From Marinomonas rhodophyticola (GTDB taxonomy: Bacteria; Pseudomonadota; Gammaproteobacteria; Pseudomonadales; Marinomonadaceae): a DNA stretch of 64,000 bases. Numbering within the stretch: the stretch's first letter is position 1; every line of letters starts with the position of its first letter. The notes beneath the pieces are model-generated. The model was not told where the DNA came from. It did no database searches and was given only the letters and a program-made list of their open reading frames with translations. Shown piece by piece: positions 46,201 through 55,269 of the stretch. Where the stretch lies: positions 124,001 through 188,000 of the forward strand of contig NZ_JAPEUL010000004.1 in assembly GCF_026113935.1 (NCBI RefSeq). The letters run 5' to 3'. The translations under genes were made by a program, and so were the position numbers.

Positions 46201-47806
46201 ATGAATATGAGTGAAAAAGTCCTAAACGAAAAATATGAAGTTGTCGTCATTGGCGGTGGGCCAAGTGGTATGACGCTTGCTAACTTATTGGGTAAATACG
46301 GTGTCAAAACGCTTGTTCTTGAGCAAAACAAACACACGGTATTGGAACCAAGAGCTGTGTCCATTGATGATGAATCATTAAGAACGATGCAGGCCATCGG
46401 GTTACATGAAAAGGTGAAGTCTTTTTGTGCATTGGATTATGGGTCTGTTTATTATGGTGTTGATGCTAAACCTTTTGCCAAAATTGAGCCGACTGCCAGT
46501 GAATATGGCTATCCTCGTCGTAATGCTTTTTCACAGCCTGATCTAGAGGCGACTTTGCGTGAAGGCGCAACGAGATATGAAAGTGTTGATGTTCGCTTTG
46601 GCCATGTCGTGACTCATTTTACTCAAGATGATAATGAAGTGTTTATTACCGTTTTGGCTGAAGGACAGACGTATGACGTCAGAGCTGATTATCTTGCCGC
46701 GGCTGATGGCGGAAGAAGCTTTACCAGAACATCATTAGGGGTTCCTTTAGAAGGTTTAACTTACGGTCAAAAGTGGCTAATAATCGATATTAAAGGCACC
46801 AAAGATACCTTCCGCCAGACTCGAGTCTATTGCAATCCCAAACGGCACTGGAATTAATTTGCCCGGCCCAAATGGTACTCGTCGATTTGAATTTATGGTT
46901 TTGCCCGGTGAAACCGATGAACAGGTCATAGAAGAAGACTTTGTTAGAGAGCTAATGGATCAATACGGCCCAGATCGTGATGCCTCTATTGTTAGAAAAC
47001 AAGTGTATGCCTTTCATGCTCGTAAGGCGGCGCAATGGAAAGTCGGGCGTGTTTTCTTATTAGGCGATGCGGCACATTTAACCCCTCCTTTTGCTGGTCA
47101 AGGCATGAATAGCGGATTACGGGATTCAGCTAATTTGGCTTGGAAGCTTGCTTGGGTTATTAAGCATGGCATGTCAGACAAAATCTTAGCAACTTATGAA
47201 GAAGAGCGTATGCCTCATTCTTGGCAGTTGATCGAAATGGCTGAGATGCTAGGACGAATAATGATGCCTAAAACTATGTTGAGAGCAACGTTGATTCAAG
47301 GCTTTTTCCGTTTGCTTGGTCTTTATAAACCAGCCCGTGATTATGTAACTCAAATGCGTTACAAACCCAAGCCTCGCTTTCCAAGTGGTTGGTTCGTTAA
47401 GAATGGGTCTAATAAAAACTCATCAACAGGACTAATGATTGCACAACCTTGTTTAGAAACCCCTGACCGTAAACAAGTGTTGTTGGATGATATTTTGCAA
47501 ACTGGGTTTTGTTTAGTCGCCTATTCTGATTGCCCTGAATCCGCCTTCGATATGCTCAAACCTTATCGTGCTATTTATAACGATAAAATCCATCGTGTTT
47601 GTATTACGCCTCGAACGTGGAATCCCGTTGAAAGTCCAGATTTGACAGTTGTTCGAGACTATAAAGACGAGGCGAAAAAGTGGATTTTTAATCGATCATT
47701 CTCGTCAATATTTTTATTAAGACCTGATCGCTACATTGTCGCTGAAATAACACAAAAGAATTTAGCTTCTATGGCAGAAATATTACCTGATTATGTTCCT
47801 AATTGA
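46201..47806 (+). pseudogene. MhpA-like FAD-dependent aromatic hydroxylase, frameshifted
   Basis: This hydroxylase of about 535 residues resembles the protein at 33029. It has GGGPSGMTLANLLG, PRAVSIDDESLRTMQ, AADGGRSFTR, then VFLLGDAAHLTPPFAGQGMN with the FAD motif. The break is at GG (46844-46845); with one G the text reads NPKRTGINLPGPNGTRRFE. The start is ATG 46201, after GGAG. The C-terminus resembles a thioredoxin-like domain as in MhpA. It would hydroxylate the ring before the VOC enzyme cleaves it. Confidence 0.83.
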
Positions 47807-47919
47807 ATATAGAAAGCCATTTTAAAAGGACGGAGAAAGCATTAATTCATTTGCAATGATAGAAATATAAAAAAATTGAGATACATCTAAAAATGATAAT
47901 AACAAAAAAGGTAATCGAG

Positions 47920-48915
47920 ATGAAAACATTAAATTTGAACAAGCTTTGCTCTTTTTGTAGTGCAACAGTCGTTGCTTTGACAATCAGTGTTACTAGTATG
48001 CAGTCGGTCGCAGAAACGTTACGTCTGAGTACGCCAGTCCCGCCAAGTCATATTTTTTCTAAGGTATCAACGAAGTTTGCGGAAGATTTAAGTATCAGAA
48101 CGAATGGGGATTTGAATATTAAAGTTTTCCCATTTGGCAAGCTAGGTAGCGACCCTGAAAACACATTAATGATTCAAACTGGGGCGATTCAGTTTGCCAT
48201 TATTCCTGCTGCATTTATGGCTAATCGAGAGGAGTCGTTAAATGCTTGGCTGCTTCCTGGGTTATTTGATGATGTGGCAGCGGCCGGAGCAGCCACTCAA
48301 TTTTCCACTGCTAAAGGGATGTTAGCAGAACTGGATAAACAGGGTATGGTAGGACTGGGTTATGTATTTGCAGGAATGCGGCACCTTCTTTCGGTCGATC
48401 CAATATCCGACATGAAAGAAATTAAAGATAAGAAAATACGTACTTTCCCAGGGCCTATTTTTAATGATTGGTGGTTAACCTTTGGTGCCGCTCCCACGGC
48501 ACTGCCAACACCAGAAATCGCACCAGCATTAACAACAAATTTACTGGATATTGTCGATGTTGATCTAGATTTGGTCACAGCTTTAAAGCTTTATCAGCAA
48601 GCTCCTAACTTAGCAATAACCAATCATATGGCATTTCCAGCCATTATGGTGGTATCGAAAAAATGGTGGGAAAGCAAAACGGCTGAGCAGCAAGCTGTGA
48701 TTCGTGACGTATTTGCGGAGGCTGAGGCGTGGGGCATAAAAGCCCAAGTTATGGCTGAAGAGAATAACTTACAAATGCTTAAAGATGCTGGTGTTGCGAT
48801 CACTAATATTGACAAAAATAGCTACGCAGACAACACAGCTGAAGTTTTGAATAAATACCTTAATAAAGCACCATTAATTTCTGAGTTCTACGGACAAGTG
48901 AAAGCGCAGAAATAA
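47920..48915 (+). CDS. dctP: TRAP transporter substrate-binding protein (DctP type), copy 1
   Basis: This 331-residue periplasmic binding protein has a signal peptide (VVALTISVTSMQSVAE) and the DctP opening TLRLSTPVPPSHIFSKVSTKF, plus FPFGKLGSDPENTLMIQTG. The start is ATG 47920 with AAAAAGG upstream; earlier in-frame starts lack a site. A tandem paralogue follows at 49021, with near-identical runs such as GMVGLGYVFAGMR. It binds an organic acid for the DctQ/DctM permease downstream. A carboxylated aromatic is plausible from context. Confidence 0.9.
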   Translation: MKTLNLNKLCSFCSATVVALTISVTSMQSVAETLRLSTPVPPSHIFSKVSTKFAEDLSIRTNGDLNIKVFPFGKLGSDPENTLMIQTGAIQFAIIPAAFMANREESLNAWLLPGLFDDVAAAGAATQFSTAKGMLAELDKQGMVGLGYVFAGMRHLLSVDPISDMKEIKDKKIRTFPGPIFNDWWLTFGAAPTALPTPEIAPALTTNLLDIVDVDLDLVTALKLYQQAPNLAITNHMAFPAIMVVSKKWWESKTAEQQAVIRDVFAEAEAWGIKAQVMAEENNLQMLKDAGVAITNIDKNSYADNTAEVLNKYLNKAPLISEFYGQVKAQK

Positions 48916-49020
48916 TATCAAAATCAGTTTATTAGGACGTTTTTCAATGAACTGATGATTCTAACATTTTATTAAATTATGTCCGTGTCGAATATTTATA
49001 ATAATAAAAAGGTGATCGAG

Positions 49021-50016
49021 ATGAAAAAGCTGAATTTGAACGCATTTAGTGTATTTTCTAGGTTTGTTATAACGGCTGTGATGATGTGTGTCAGTAGCCA
49101 ATCGTTGTTTGCAGAAGAGCTACGTTTTAGTACGCCTGTCCCGCCGAATCATATTTTCTCTAAGGTTGCGACGAAATTTTCTGAGGATTTAAAGGCTCGT
49201 ACCCATGGTGAGTTAGACATCAAAGTCTTCCCGTTTGGCGAGCTAGGAACAGACCCTGAAAATGCCATCATGGTTGGAACTGGGGCGCTTAATTTCGCCG
49301 TTATTCCCGCTGCGTTTATGGCAAATAGCGAAGAATCGTTGAATGCTTGGTTCTTACCCGGACTCTTTAATAGCGTACAGGATGCTGGTGATGCGACCCA
49401 GTTACCTGCCGCTAAAAAAATGCTAGCGGAGTTAGATCGTCAAGGAATGGTTGGACTTGGCTATGTTTTTGCTGGGATGCGCAGCCTTATTTCAGTCGAT
49501 CCAGTTAATAACTTGAGTGATATCAAGGGCAAGAAAATCAGTATTTTCCCTGTCCCTATCTTTAATGATTGGTGGTTAACCTTTGGTGCCATTCCAACCG
49601 CTGTGCCTATGCCAGAAATTGCGTCAGCATTAGCCATTAATCTCATTGAAGTGGTGGATGTTGATCTAGATCTTATCTCTGCCTTAAAGCTTTATCAGCA
49701 GGCTCCTAACTTAGCAATGACGAGCCATATGGCATTTCCTGGCATTGTGGTGGTGTCGAAAAAATGGTGGGAAAGTAAGAGTGTAGAGCAGCGTGCCATG
49801 ATTCGTGATGTGTTTGCAGAAGCAGAAGCTTGGGGGGTTAAGGCCCAAGTTATGGCGGATGAAGGAAACCTAAACGCTCTTAAGGACGCTGGCGTTGCGG
49901 TTACTCACATAGACAAGAGTAGTTACGCTGATAATGCGACCGACATTCTTAATCAATACGTTAAGAAAAGCCCAATTATTGCTGAATTTTATGAGCAAGT
50001 GAAAGCACAAAAATAA
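49021..50016 (+). CDS. dctP: TRAP transporter substrate-binding protein (DctP type), copy 2
   Basis: This is a tandem duplicate of copy 1 with the same length (331 residues), signal peptide and motifs (ELRFSTPVPPNHIFSKVATKF, FPFGELGTDPENAIMVGTG). Even the upstream AAAAAGGTGATCGAG ribosome region is shared with copy 1's AAAAAGGTAATCGAG, so duplication included the leader. Differences concentrate in the binding half (for example LFNSVQDAGDATQLP versus LFDDVAAAGAATQFS), suggesting split specificity. It shares the DctQM permease with copy 1. Confidence 0.9.
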   Translation: MKKLNLNAFSVFSRFVITAVMMCVSSQSLFAEELRFSTPVPPNHIFSKVATKFSEDLKARTHGELDIKVFPFGELGTDPENAIMVGTGALNFAVIPAAFMANSEESLNAWFLPGLFNSVQDAGDATQLPAAKKMLAELDRQGMVGLGYVFAGMRSLISVDPVNNLSDIKGKKISIFPVPIFNDWWLTFGAIPTAVPMPEIASALAINLIEVVDVDLDLISALKLYQQAPNLAMTSHMAFPGIVVVSKKWWESKSVEQRAMIRDVFAEAEAWGVKAQVMADEGNLNALKDAGVAVTHIDKSSYADNATDILNQYVKKSPIIAEFYEQVKAQK

Positions 50017-50066
50017 TATATCGATAAGCTCACTGGAAGCCTTTTTCAGTGAGTGAGGAGAATGAC

Positions 50067-50567
50067 ATGTTGGCTTTGTTAAGTTGGTTTGATGATCGGC
50101 TCGCTCAGGTAGAGAAAATACTGTTAATAACGTTAACCTTTGGTTTGGTGACGCTACTGATTGCGCAAGTTTTTCTGCGCTATGTTTTAAATAGCCCTTT
50201 ATTTTGGGCAGAGGAGGTAGCTGTTCAAGTTTTTGTGGCGATTAGTTTTTTTGGTGTTAGTTACCTGATTTATCAAAGAAAGTTAGTCGTGATCGATTTC
50301 ATTACTCTGATACTCCCGTCCTCTTTTCGGTTGGCAATAGAGTGCGCTTTTCAAATTATTTCGCTTTTGACCTTAATGGTTATGCTGGTTCTTACCTTTC
50401 AATGGGTAACGGAGCCAATGGTTCAAAATGAGCTGTCTCCAACGACTCAGCTGCCACGTTGGTATAACTATTCGATATTACTGATTGCTTTAGGCTTTAT
50501 GAGTTTTCATCAGCTAAGACACTGTTTTAAATCCCTTAGCGGGCTGTTTCATGGAGGAAAATCATAA
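50067..50567 (+). CDS. dctQ: TRAP transporter small membrane subunit (DctQ)
   Basis: This 166-residue protein has four hydrophobic segments and the family pattern RYVLNSPLFWAEEVAVQVFVAISFFG. AGGAG lies 6 bases before ATG 50067; the frame could start earlier at GTG 50049. It overlaps the DctM gene by one base (TAATG). It stabilises the large permease. Confidence 0.88.
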   Translation: MLALLSWFDDRLAQVEKILLITLTFGLVTLLIAQVFLRYVLNSPLFWAEEVAVQVFVAISFFGVSYLIYQRKLVVIDFITLILPSSFRLAIECAFQIISLLTLMVMLVLTFQWVTEPMVQNELSPTTQLPRWYNYSILLIALGFMSFHQLRHCFKSLSGLFHGGKS

Positions 50568-51847
50568 TGGCTACGATACTGGTTTTCTTTATTACTTTGT
50601 TCTTAGGTCTGCCCATTTTTATCACCTTACTCATTGGGTCATTGGTGTTCCTAGAGCAATCTGACTTAACTATGTTAATGGGATCTTTACCGCTACAGTT
50701 TTATGGTTCGCTTGAAAAGAGCGGCTTGTTGGCTATTCCATTGTTTATGATGGTCGGGGAGTTGATGAACCGAGGTGGTCTGACTGATAGGCTGATTAGT
50801 TTAGCTTCCCTGTTTGTAGGTCGATTTAAAGGCGGGCTTGCCTACGTAAACCTTTTAACAAACGCCATTGCTAGCTCTATTTTAGGTTCAGCACTTGCGC
50901 AAATTGCTGTCATGAGTCGAGTGATGATTCCGGCGATGGAGAAAAAAGGTTTTGACCGAGGTTTTTCATCGGCCGTAACGATTGCTGGTGGGTTATTAGG
51001 GCCAATCATACCGCCATCTATGGTGATGATTATTTACGGCGTTATTGCATATCAGCCGGTAGGAACCTTGTTTATGGCCGGAGTATTACCCGGCTTGCTT
51101 CTCACCCTTGCCTTTGGGATTGTCATTTTTTTAACGGGGTGGATTGCTGGTTTTCCAGAAAATACTGAGAAAGATGTTCCTAATGTTCGCATTACAGAAG
51201 TACTCAGTAATCTTGCTCCTCTGTCGATTCCCATTTTGATTGTCACTGGTATTGGTGCCGGCGTAATGACTCCGACAGAAGCGGGTGCCATTGGCGCTTT
51301 GCTTTCTCTTTTGATCGGTAAGTTTGTTTATAAAACGATTAAATGGAAGGAATTGCCTGATGCACTTTTTCAGGTTTCGCTTAATTCTGCGTTGATAACG
51401 GGGTTAATTGCCGCAGCAACCATGTTTGGTTGGGCGCTTTCCTTTGAGGGTGTTCCGGATCGTATAGTGGAAACCATGTCATCATGGACTCATTCTCCAT
51501 TGGTTTTTTTATTGTTGGTCAATCTGCTTATTATTTTCTTAGGCATGTTTTTAGAAAGTATGAGTATTCTGATTGTTATGGTTCCGATTGTTTTGCCTGC
51601 CGCGCTTGCTATGGGTATTGATCCAATACATTTTGGTGTGGTTATTAGTTTAGCGACGTTAGTTGGACTAGTGACACCGCCTTTAGGGCCTGGATTATTT
51701 GTCGTTATGGCCGGTACCAATATTTCTATGTCTAGGCTTTTTATGGCGATGGTGCCATTCCTTTTGGCTATGTTCCTTTTTATGGCGTTAATAAACATAG
51801 TACCGGTTTTGTCATTATGGCTACCAGATTATTTAGGTTTGCTTTAG
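50567..51847 (+). CDS. dctM: TRAP transporter large permease subunit (DctM)
   Basis: This 426-residue permease has about 11-12 membrane helices and conserved stretches such as GGLLGPIIPPSMVMIIYGV, TPTEAGAIGALLSL and VGLVTPPLGPGLFVVMAG. It carries the Na+-coupled transport step of the TRAP system with DctQ and the two DctP proteins. No defects are seen. Confidence 0.95.
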   Translation: MATILVFFITLFLGLPIFITLLIGSLVFLEQSDLTMLMGSLPLQFYGSLEKSGLLAIPLFMMVGELMNRGGLTDRLISLASLFVGRFKGGLAYVNLLTNAIASSILGSALAQIAVMSRVMIPAMEKKGFDRGFSSAVTIAGGLLGPIIPPSMVMIIYGVIAYQPVGTLFMAGVLPGLLLTLAFGIVIFLTGWIAGFPENTEKDVPNVRITEVLSNLAPLSIPILIVTGIGAGVMTPTEAGAIGALLSLLIGKFVYKTIKWKELPDALFQVSLNSALITGLIAAATMFGWALSFEGVPDRIVETMSSWTHSPLVFLLLVNLLIIFLGMFLESMSILIVMVPIVLPAALAMGIDPIHFGVVISLATLVGLVTPPLGPGLFVVMAGTNISMSRLFMAMVPFLLAMFLFMALINIVPVLSLWLPDYLGLL

Positions 51848-51889
51848 TTTTTCCTATTACTTTTTTTATCGTTAACTTTAGGAGATAAA

Positions 51890-52279
51890 ATGGACGAACC
51901 TTATTTATTGCAGGATGAGGCTAGAGTCTTGCATGCGCATTTGTCACGCGCTAAAGCGCTTATTGAACAAGATATGGTGGCTTTATCGGGCCTATCTACA
52001 CAGACATTGCGTTATGTTCATGCAACTGGCCGAATCGATGATCGAGACAGTTACCTCAATTTTGTGCCAAGTGTGAAATACATAAGTATCGAAACCAATG
52101 ATCGAAATATTGATTTAGCTGGTGATGTAGCAATTATATCTGGTGTTATGTCTATGTGTATTTATAAGCAAGGTAACGATGCACCAACCTACCCAAAATC
52201 TTTTTTTATAGAGGTTTGGAAACAATATGGAAAGGATTGGAAAATTTCTGTTTTTCAATCTACTTATTTTCCTGATTAA
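51890..52279 (+). CDS. NTF2-like / SnoaL-type small protein
   Basis: This 129-residue protein follows DctM by 42 bases, with GGAGATAAA before ATG 51890. The length, an N-terminal helical half with DMVALSGL, a GRIDDRDSYLNF loop and alternating strands (VAIISGVMSMCIYK, SFFIEVWKQYGKDWKISVFQ) fit the NTF2-like fold. Proteins of this kind include dehydratases, isomerases and ring-cleavage helpers. No catalytic residue can be assigned. Confidence 0.65.
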   Translation: MDEPYLLQDEARVLHAHLSRAKALIEQDMVALSGLSTQTLRYVHATGRIDDRDSYLNFVPSVKYISIETNDRNIDLAGDVAIISGVMSMCIYKQGNDAPTYPKSFFIEVWKQYGKDWKISVFQSTYFPD

Positions 52280-52513
52280 TTAAAAAATATTTCTTTTACT
52301 TGATTTATTTTTTATGAAATTTAATTTTTGTTTTCTACAAGTTGTTTCTTTTTTTAGAGGGATTCTTGGATGTTATTTAGTTTTTTATTTGAAAGTTTTT
52401 ACTGTTTTTTTTACTACATTGTCGCTGGGGTGCAAAAATGACATTTCTAGACAATTATTAGATTTTTTCTTGGTTTAATTTGTGAACTATAACAATAAAT
52501 AAGAGGCTTTACC
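52280..52513. other. AT-rich gap with long T runs
   Basis: Between the NTF2-like gene and the outer-membrane gene there is very T-rich sequence, including several T7-T8 runs. I see no gene and no clear hairpin. It may hold a promoter for the next operon, but no confident -10/-35 pair stands out. Confidence 0.4.
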
Positions 52514-53524
52514 ATGAGAGAATATAAAAATAATTTTATAAAAGCAGATGCACTATTTGCAAAAACATTATTGTCTTTGGCTGTTGTATACAGTGCTAGT
52601 TCCTTAGCGGTTACACCAACAGTAACCTTACCAAAAGGAACAAGTTTGGGATCAACGAGCTTTTTTGATGGTTTTTCAGGTAACTCCTCTGGAGTGACTT
52701 ACTTGTTATATCTTCAAAAAGAAAACGGTACATCGCTAAAAGACAGTGATGGCAACAATGCTGCTGCTTTTAACTCACCAAACCTTGATGTAACGGTAGC
52801 AATTAACCAAATTGACTATAAGTTTGAGCCGAATGAGTCTGGTGAAATATATGGTGTTTCAGCATTTATTCCCTTGGTTAGTTTAGATGCCTCATTTGGT
52901 AATACCGGGCCGCAATTGAAAGATAATGGTACCGAGCTGGGCGATCTTACCTTGTCAGGTTACCTCCAGCTTCCACCTTCTATTAAGGATGGCCGACCTG
53001 TATTTTCTCATCGTATTGCTGTTGATGTGATTGTTCCAACGGGTGGGTATGATGCAGACAAAGATTTTAACCAATCTAACAATTACGTCACATTAATTCC
53101 CAATTGGTCGTTTACCGTCTTGCCAGCACCTCGTGTCGAAATAAGTGGCCGTATTAATTATCTTTATAACTTCGAAAACTCTGAGCCAGCAGGTAGCGCT
53201 CCTTTGACATGGAATGGTGGAGCGGTAGACAACACGCAATCCGGTCAAGCTGTGTATATGAACTTTGCGACATCCTATGAAATTTTTCCAGGGTTGCGCG
53301 CAGGTTTAAACGGTTATTACTTAAAACAATTAACTGATGACAAAGTGAATGGCGACACGTTGGCAGATTCTAAGGAAGAGGTCCTTGGTATCGGACCGGG
53401 TGTTTTCTGGAGTTCAAAAGATCAAAGCACCAATGTATGGGTGAATACATACTCCGAAAGTATGGTTGAGAATCGATTCAGAAACGAATTGAAACTGCAG
53501 TTTAGAATAGCACACAAATTCTAA
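52514..53524 (+). CDS. Outer-membrane channel of the meta-pathway phenol-degradation (SphA/transporter) family
   Basis: This 336-residue exported protein has a signal peptide (TLLSLAVVYSASSLA) and a beta-barrel-like sequence with SFTVLPAPRVEISGRINYLYNF and a C-terminal LKLQFRIAHKF ending in Phe, typical of outer-membrane barrels. The family is found in operons for degradation of phenols and other aromatics and is thought to admit hydrophobic compounds. It precedes an MFS transporter, giving an outer and inner membrane route for module three. Confidence 0.8.
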   Translation: MREYKNNFIKADALFAKTLLSLAVVYSASSLAVTPTVTLPKGTSLGSTSFFDGFSGNSSGVTYLLYLQKENGTSLKDSDGNNAAAFNSPNLDVTVAINQIDYKFEPNESGEIYGVSAFIPLVSLDASFGNTGPQLKDNGTELGDLTLSGYLQLPPSIKDGRPVFSHRIAVDVIVPTGGYDADKDFNQSNNYVTLIPNWSFTVLPAPRVEISGRINYLYNFENSEPAGSAPLTWNGGAVDNTQSGQAVYMNFATSYEIFPGLRAGLNGYYLKQLTDDKVNGDTLADSKEEVLGIGPGVFWSSKDQSTNVWVNTYSESMVENRFRNELKLQFRIAHKF

Positions 53525-53564
53525 ACCCCGCCTTGAACCTACTTGTATTTGAGAGAACATTACT

Positions 53565-54851
53565 ATGTCTATTATTGTAGATGAACATAAAATAGAGCAA
53601 ATCTCTGAAAAGGACTGGGATAAATCGTATGAAGTAAAAGCGATCCTTCTGTTGTTTTTAGGGTTTGGTTTGGTTGGGATCGATAGGTTTATCATCATGC
53701 CTATGTTTCCTGTGTTGGCAAAAGAGCTTAATTTAAATTATAGCGATATTGGTTTGCTCACTGGCGCACTGGGTATCGCTTGGGGTTTTTCCTCCATCTT
53801 TATGGGAAGGTTTTCAGATAAAGTAGGGCATAAAGCCATTCTTATACCTTCTTTGGTGCTTTTCTCATTACTGGCTGGTTTTAGTGGCTTAGCAACGACG
53901 CTTGGTTCATTGTTGCTCATTCGTATCGGCATTGGTTTGATTGAAGGAGCTTATACGCCAAGTAGTATTATTGCGACGCTGGATGCTTCGAAGCCGTCGA
54001 GAGTAGGATTAAATATCGGTCTTCAACAGGCGGCATTTCCACTGTTTGGTTTAGGTATTGCCCCTGTATTAGTGACACAATTATTGAATGTGGTTGATTG
54101 GCATTTTATTTTTGCGCTAGTCGCTTTACCGGGATTCGTTGTTGCCTATTTCATGTATAAAATACTGAGAGATAATCCACAAATACTGGCAAATATCCCC
54201 AAGGAAGAGCAAGCTGATGCTGTCATTAAAGGGGCACCAGCTAGCAAATGGTACGATATATTCAAATATAGAAATGTGTCTTTGGGCGTTGTATCCATGT
54301 TTTGTTGGTTGACAGTGTTGACAGTGTTGGCGGCATTTTTGCCAAACTACTTAACGGATTATTTAAAGTTAAATTTAAATCAAATGGGCTTTATTTTGTC
54401 CGCTATTGGTTTTGGTGGCACCGTCGGGACGATATGCTTACCTGCATTATCTGACAAAATTGGACGAAAAGCCGCTGTCAGTTTGTCGTCTCTTGGTGGT
54501 GCTTTATCCTTGGTGGTTTTAATAAATATGGATGCTAGCAGCATGACTGCGTTATTCACTGTTGTGTTTGTTTGCGTGTTGTTTATCTACAGCTTACTAG
54601 CATTAACGGTTGGACCTATCAGTGCGGAGTCTGTGCCTAAACATTTACGTTCTAGCTCTTCGGGTATGGTTATTGGTACAGGAGAGATATTTGCTGGCAG
54701 TGTCGTGTCTTTTATGGTCGGCATGGTCGCACAAGTTTTTGGTATTCAATATATTTTGTATGTGGCTACTGGGGCGATGGTTTTGGGTTTCATTGTGACT
54801 CTCTTTTTAAAGGAAACCGCCCCTTCAAAAATTAACCGTCAGAACCTCTAA
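53565..54851 (+). CDS. MFS transporter (aromatic-acid type)
   Basis: This 428-residue MFS protein has about 12 helices. GRFSDKVGHKA (loop 2-3 motif) and LSDKIGRKAAVS (loop 8-9 motif) are the family's repeated signatures. LFGLGIAPVLVTQLLNVVDW follows helix 5. It probably takes up an aromatic acid in module three alongside the outer-membrane channel; a TRAP system is also present, so it may serve a different compound. GAGAG precedes ATG 53565. Confidence 0.88.
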   Translation: MSIIVDEHKIEQISEKDWDKSYEVKAILLLFLGFGLVGIDRFIIMPMFPVLAKELNLNYSDIGLLTGALGIAWGFSSIFMGRFSDKVGHKAILIPSLVLFSLLAGFSGLATTLGSLLLIRIGIGLIEGAYTPSSIIATLDASKPSRVGLNIGLQQAAFPLFGLGIAPVLVTQLLNVVDWHFIFALVALPGFVVAYFMYKILRDNPQILANIPKEEQADAVIKGAPASKWYDIFKYRNVSLGVVSMFCWLTVLTVLAAFLPNYLTDYLKLNLNQMGFILSAIGFGGTVGTICLPALSDKIGRKAAVSLSSLGGALSLVVLINMDASSMTALFTVVFVCVLFIYSLLALTVGPISAESVPKHLRSSSSGMVIGTGEIFAGSVVSFMVGMVAQVFGIQYILYVATGAMVLGFIVTLFLKETAPSKINRQNL

Positions 54852-54865
54852 AATGATCTAGAGAA

Positions 54866-54937
54866 ATGGGATAATCATCCCCTTGTTATCCCATGAATTT
54901 CTGTCATATCAAGAGCCTCGTCCGAGGCTCTTTTTTT
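54866..54937 (+). terminator. Two hairpins ending the module: ATGGGATAA stem and a strong intrinsic terminator
   Basis: The first stem is ATGGGATAA (54866-54874) with TTATCCCAT (54886-54894). The second is AGAGCCTCG (54912-54920) with CGAGGCTCT (54923-54931), loop of two, followed by T7 (54931-54937). The second is a textbook intrinsic terminator for the MFS operon. Confidence 0.88.
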
Positions 54938-55269
54938 ATCTAGCGTGCGAGAGTTCAACTCTAGAACTGCTTATTTGTGAAATAGAAGCCTCCATCTGCG
55001 CTTAAAAATACAAGAAACTTTTTACTTTTGAGTGGCATTACTTTGTCAGGCTTATTTTATCTATTAATTTATTTATTTCTCATAATGTGTTTTAGTTGAT
55101 AAATCCTAAATGGTGGGATATATTGATTTTAAAGTGCGGCCATTCTCAGTTTTAGCGTCTCGCTCATCTAGCTTTAGATGTGCTTAGTGTGCAGGAGATA
55201 GGCAAGAGGCTTTGAATCATGACTATAAAAACAACGAAGTTGATTGCGTTCAGCGTGAGGTTTGTAAAA
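54938..55269. other. 332-bp gap before the aldehyde dehydrogenase
   Basis: After the terminator the sequence is AT-rich with no visible gene. An in-frame ATG at 55219 extends the next gene by 17 codons. A promoter must lie here, but I see no convincing box pair or operator. Confidence 0.4.
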
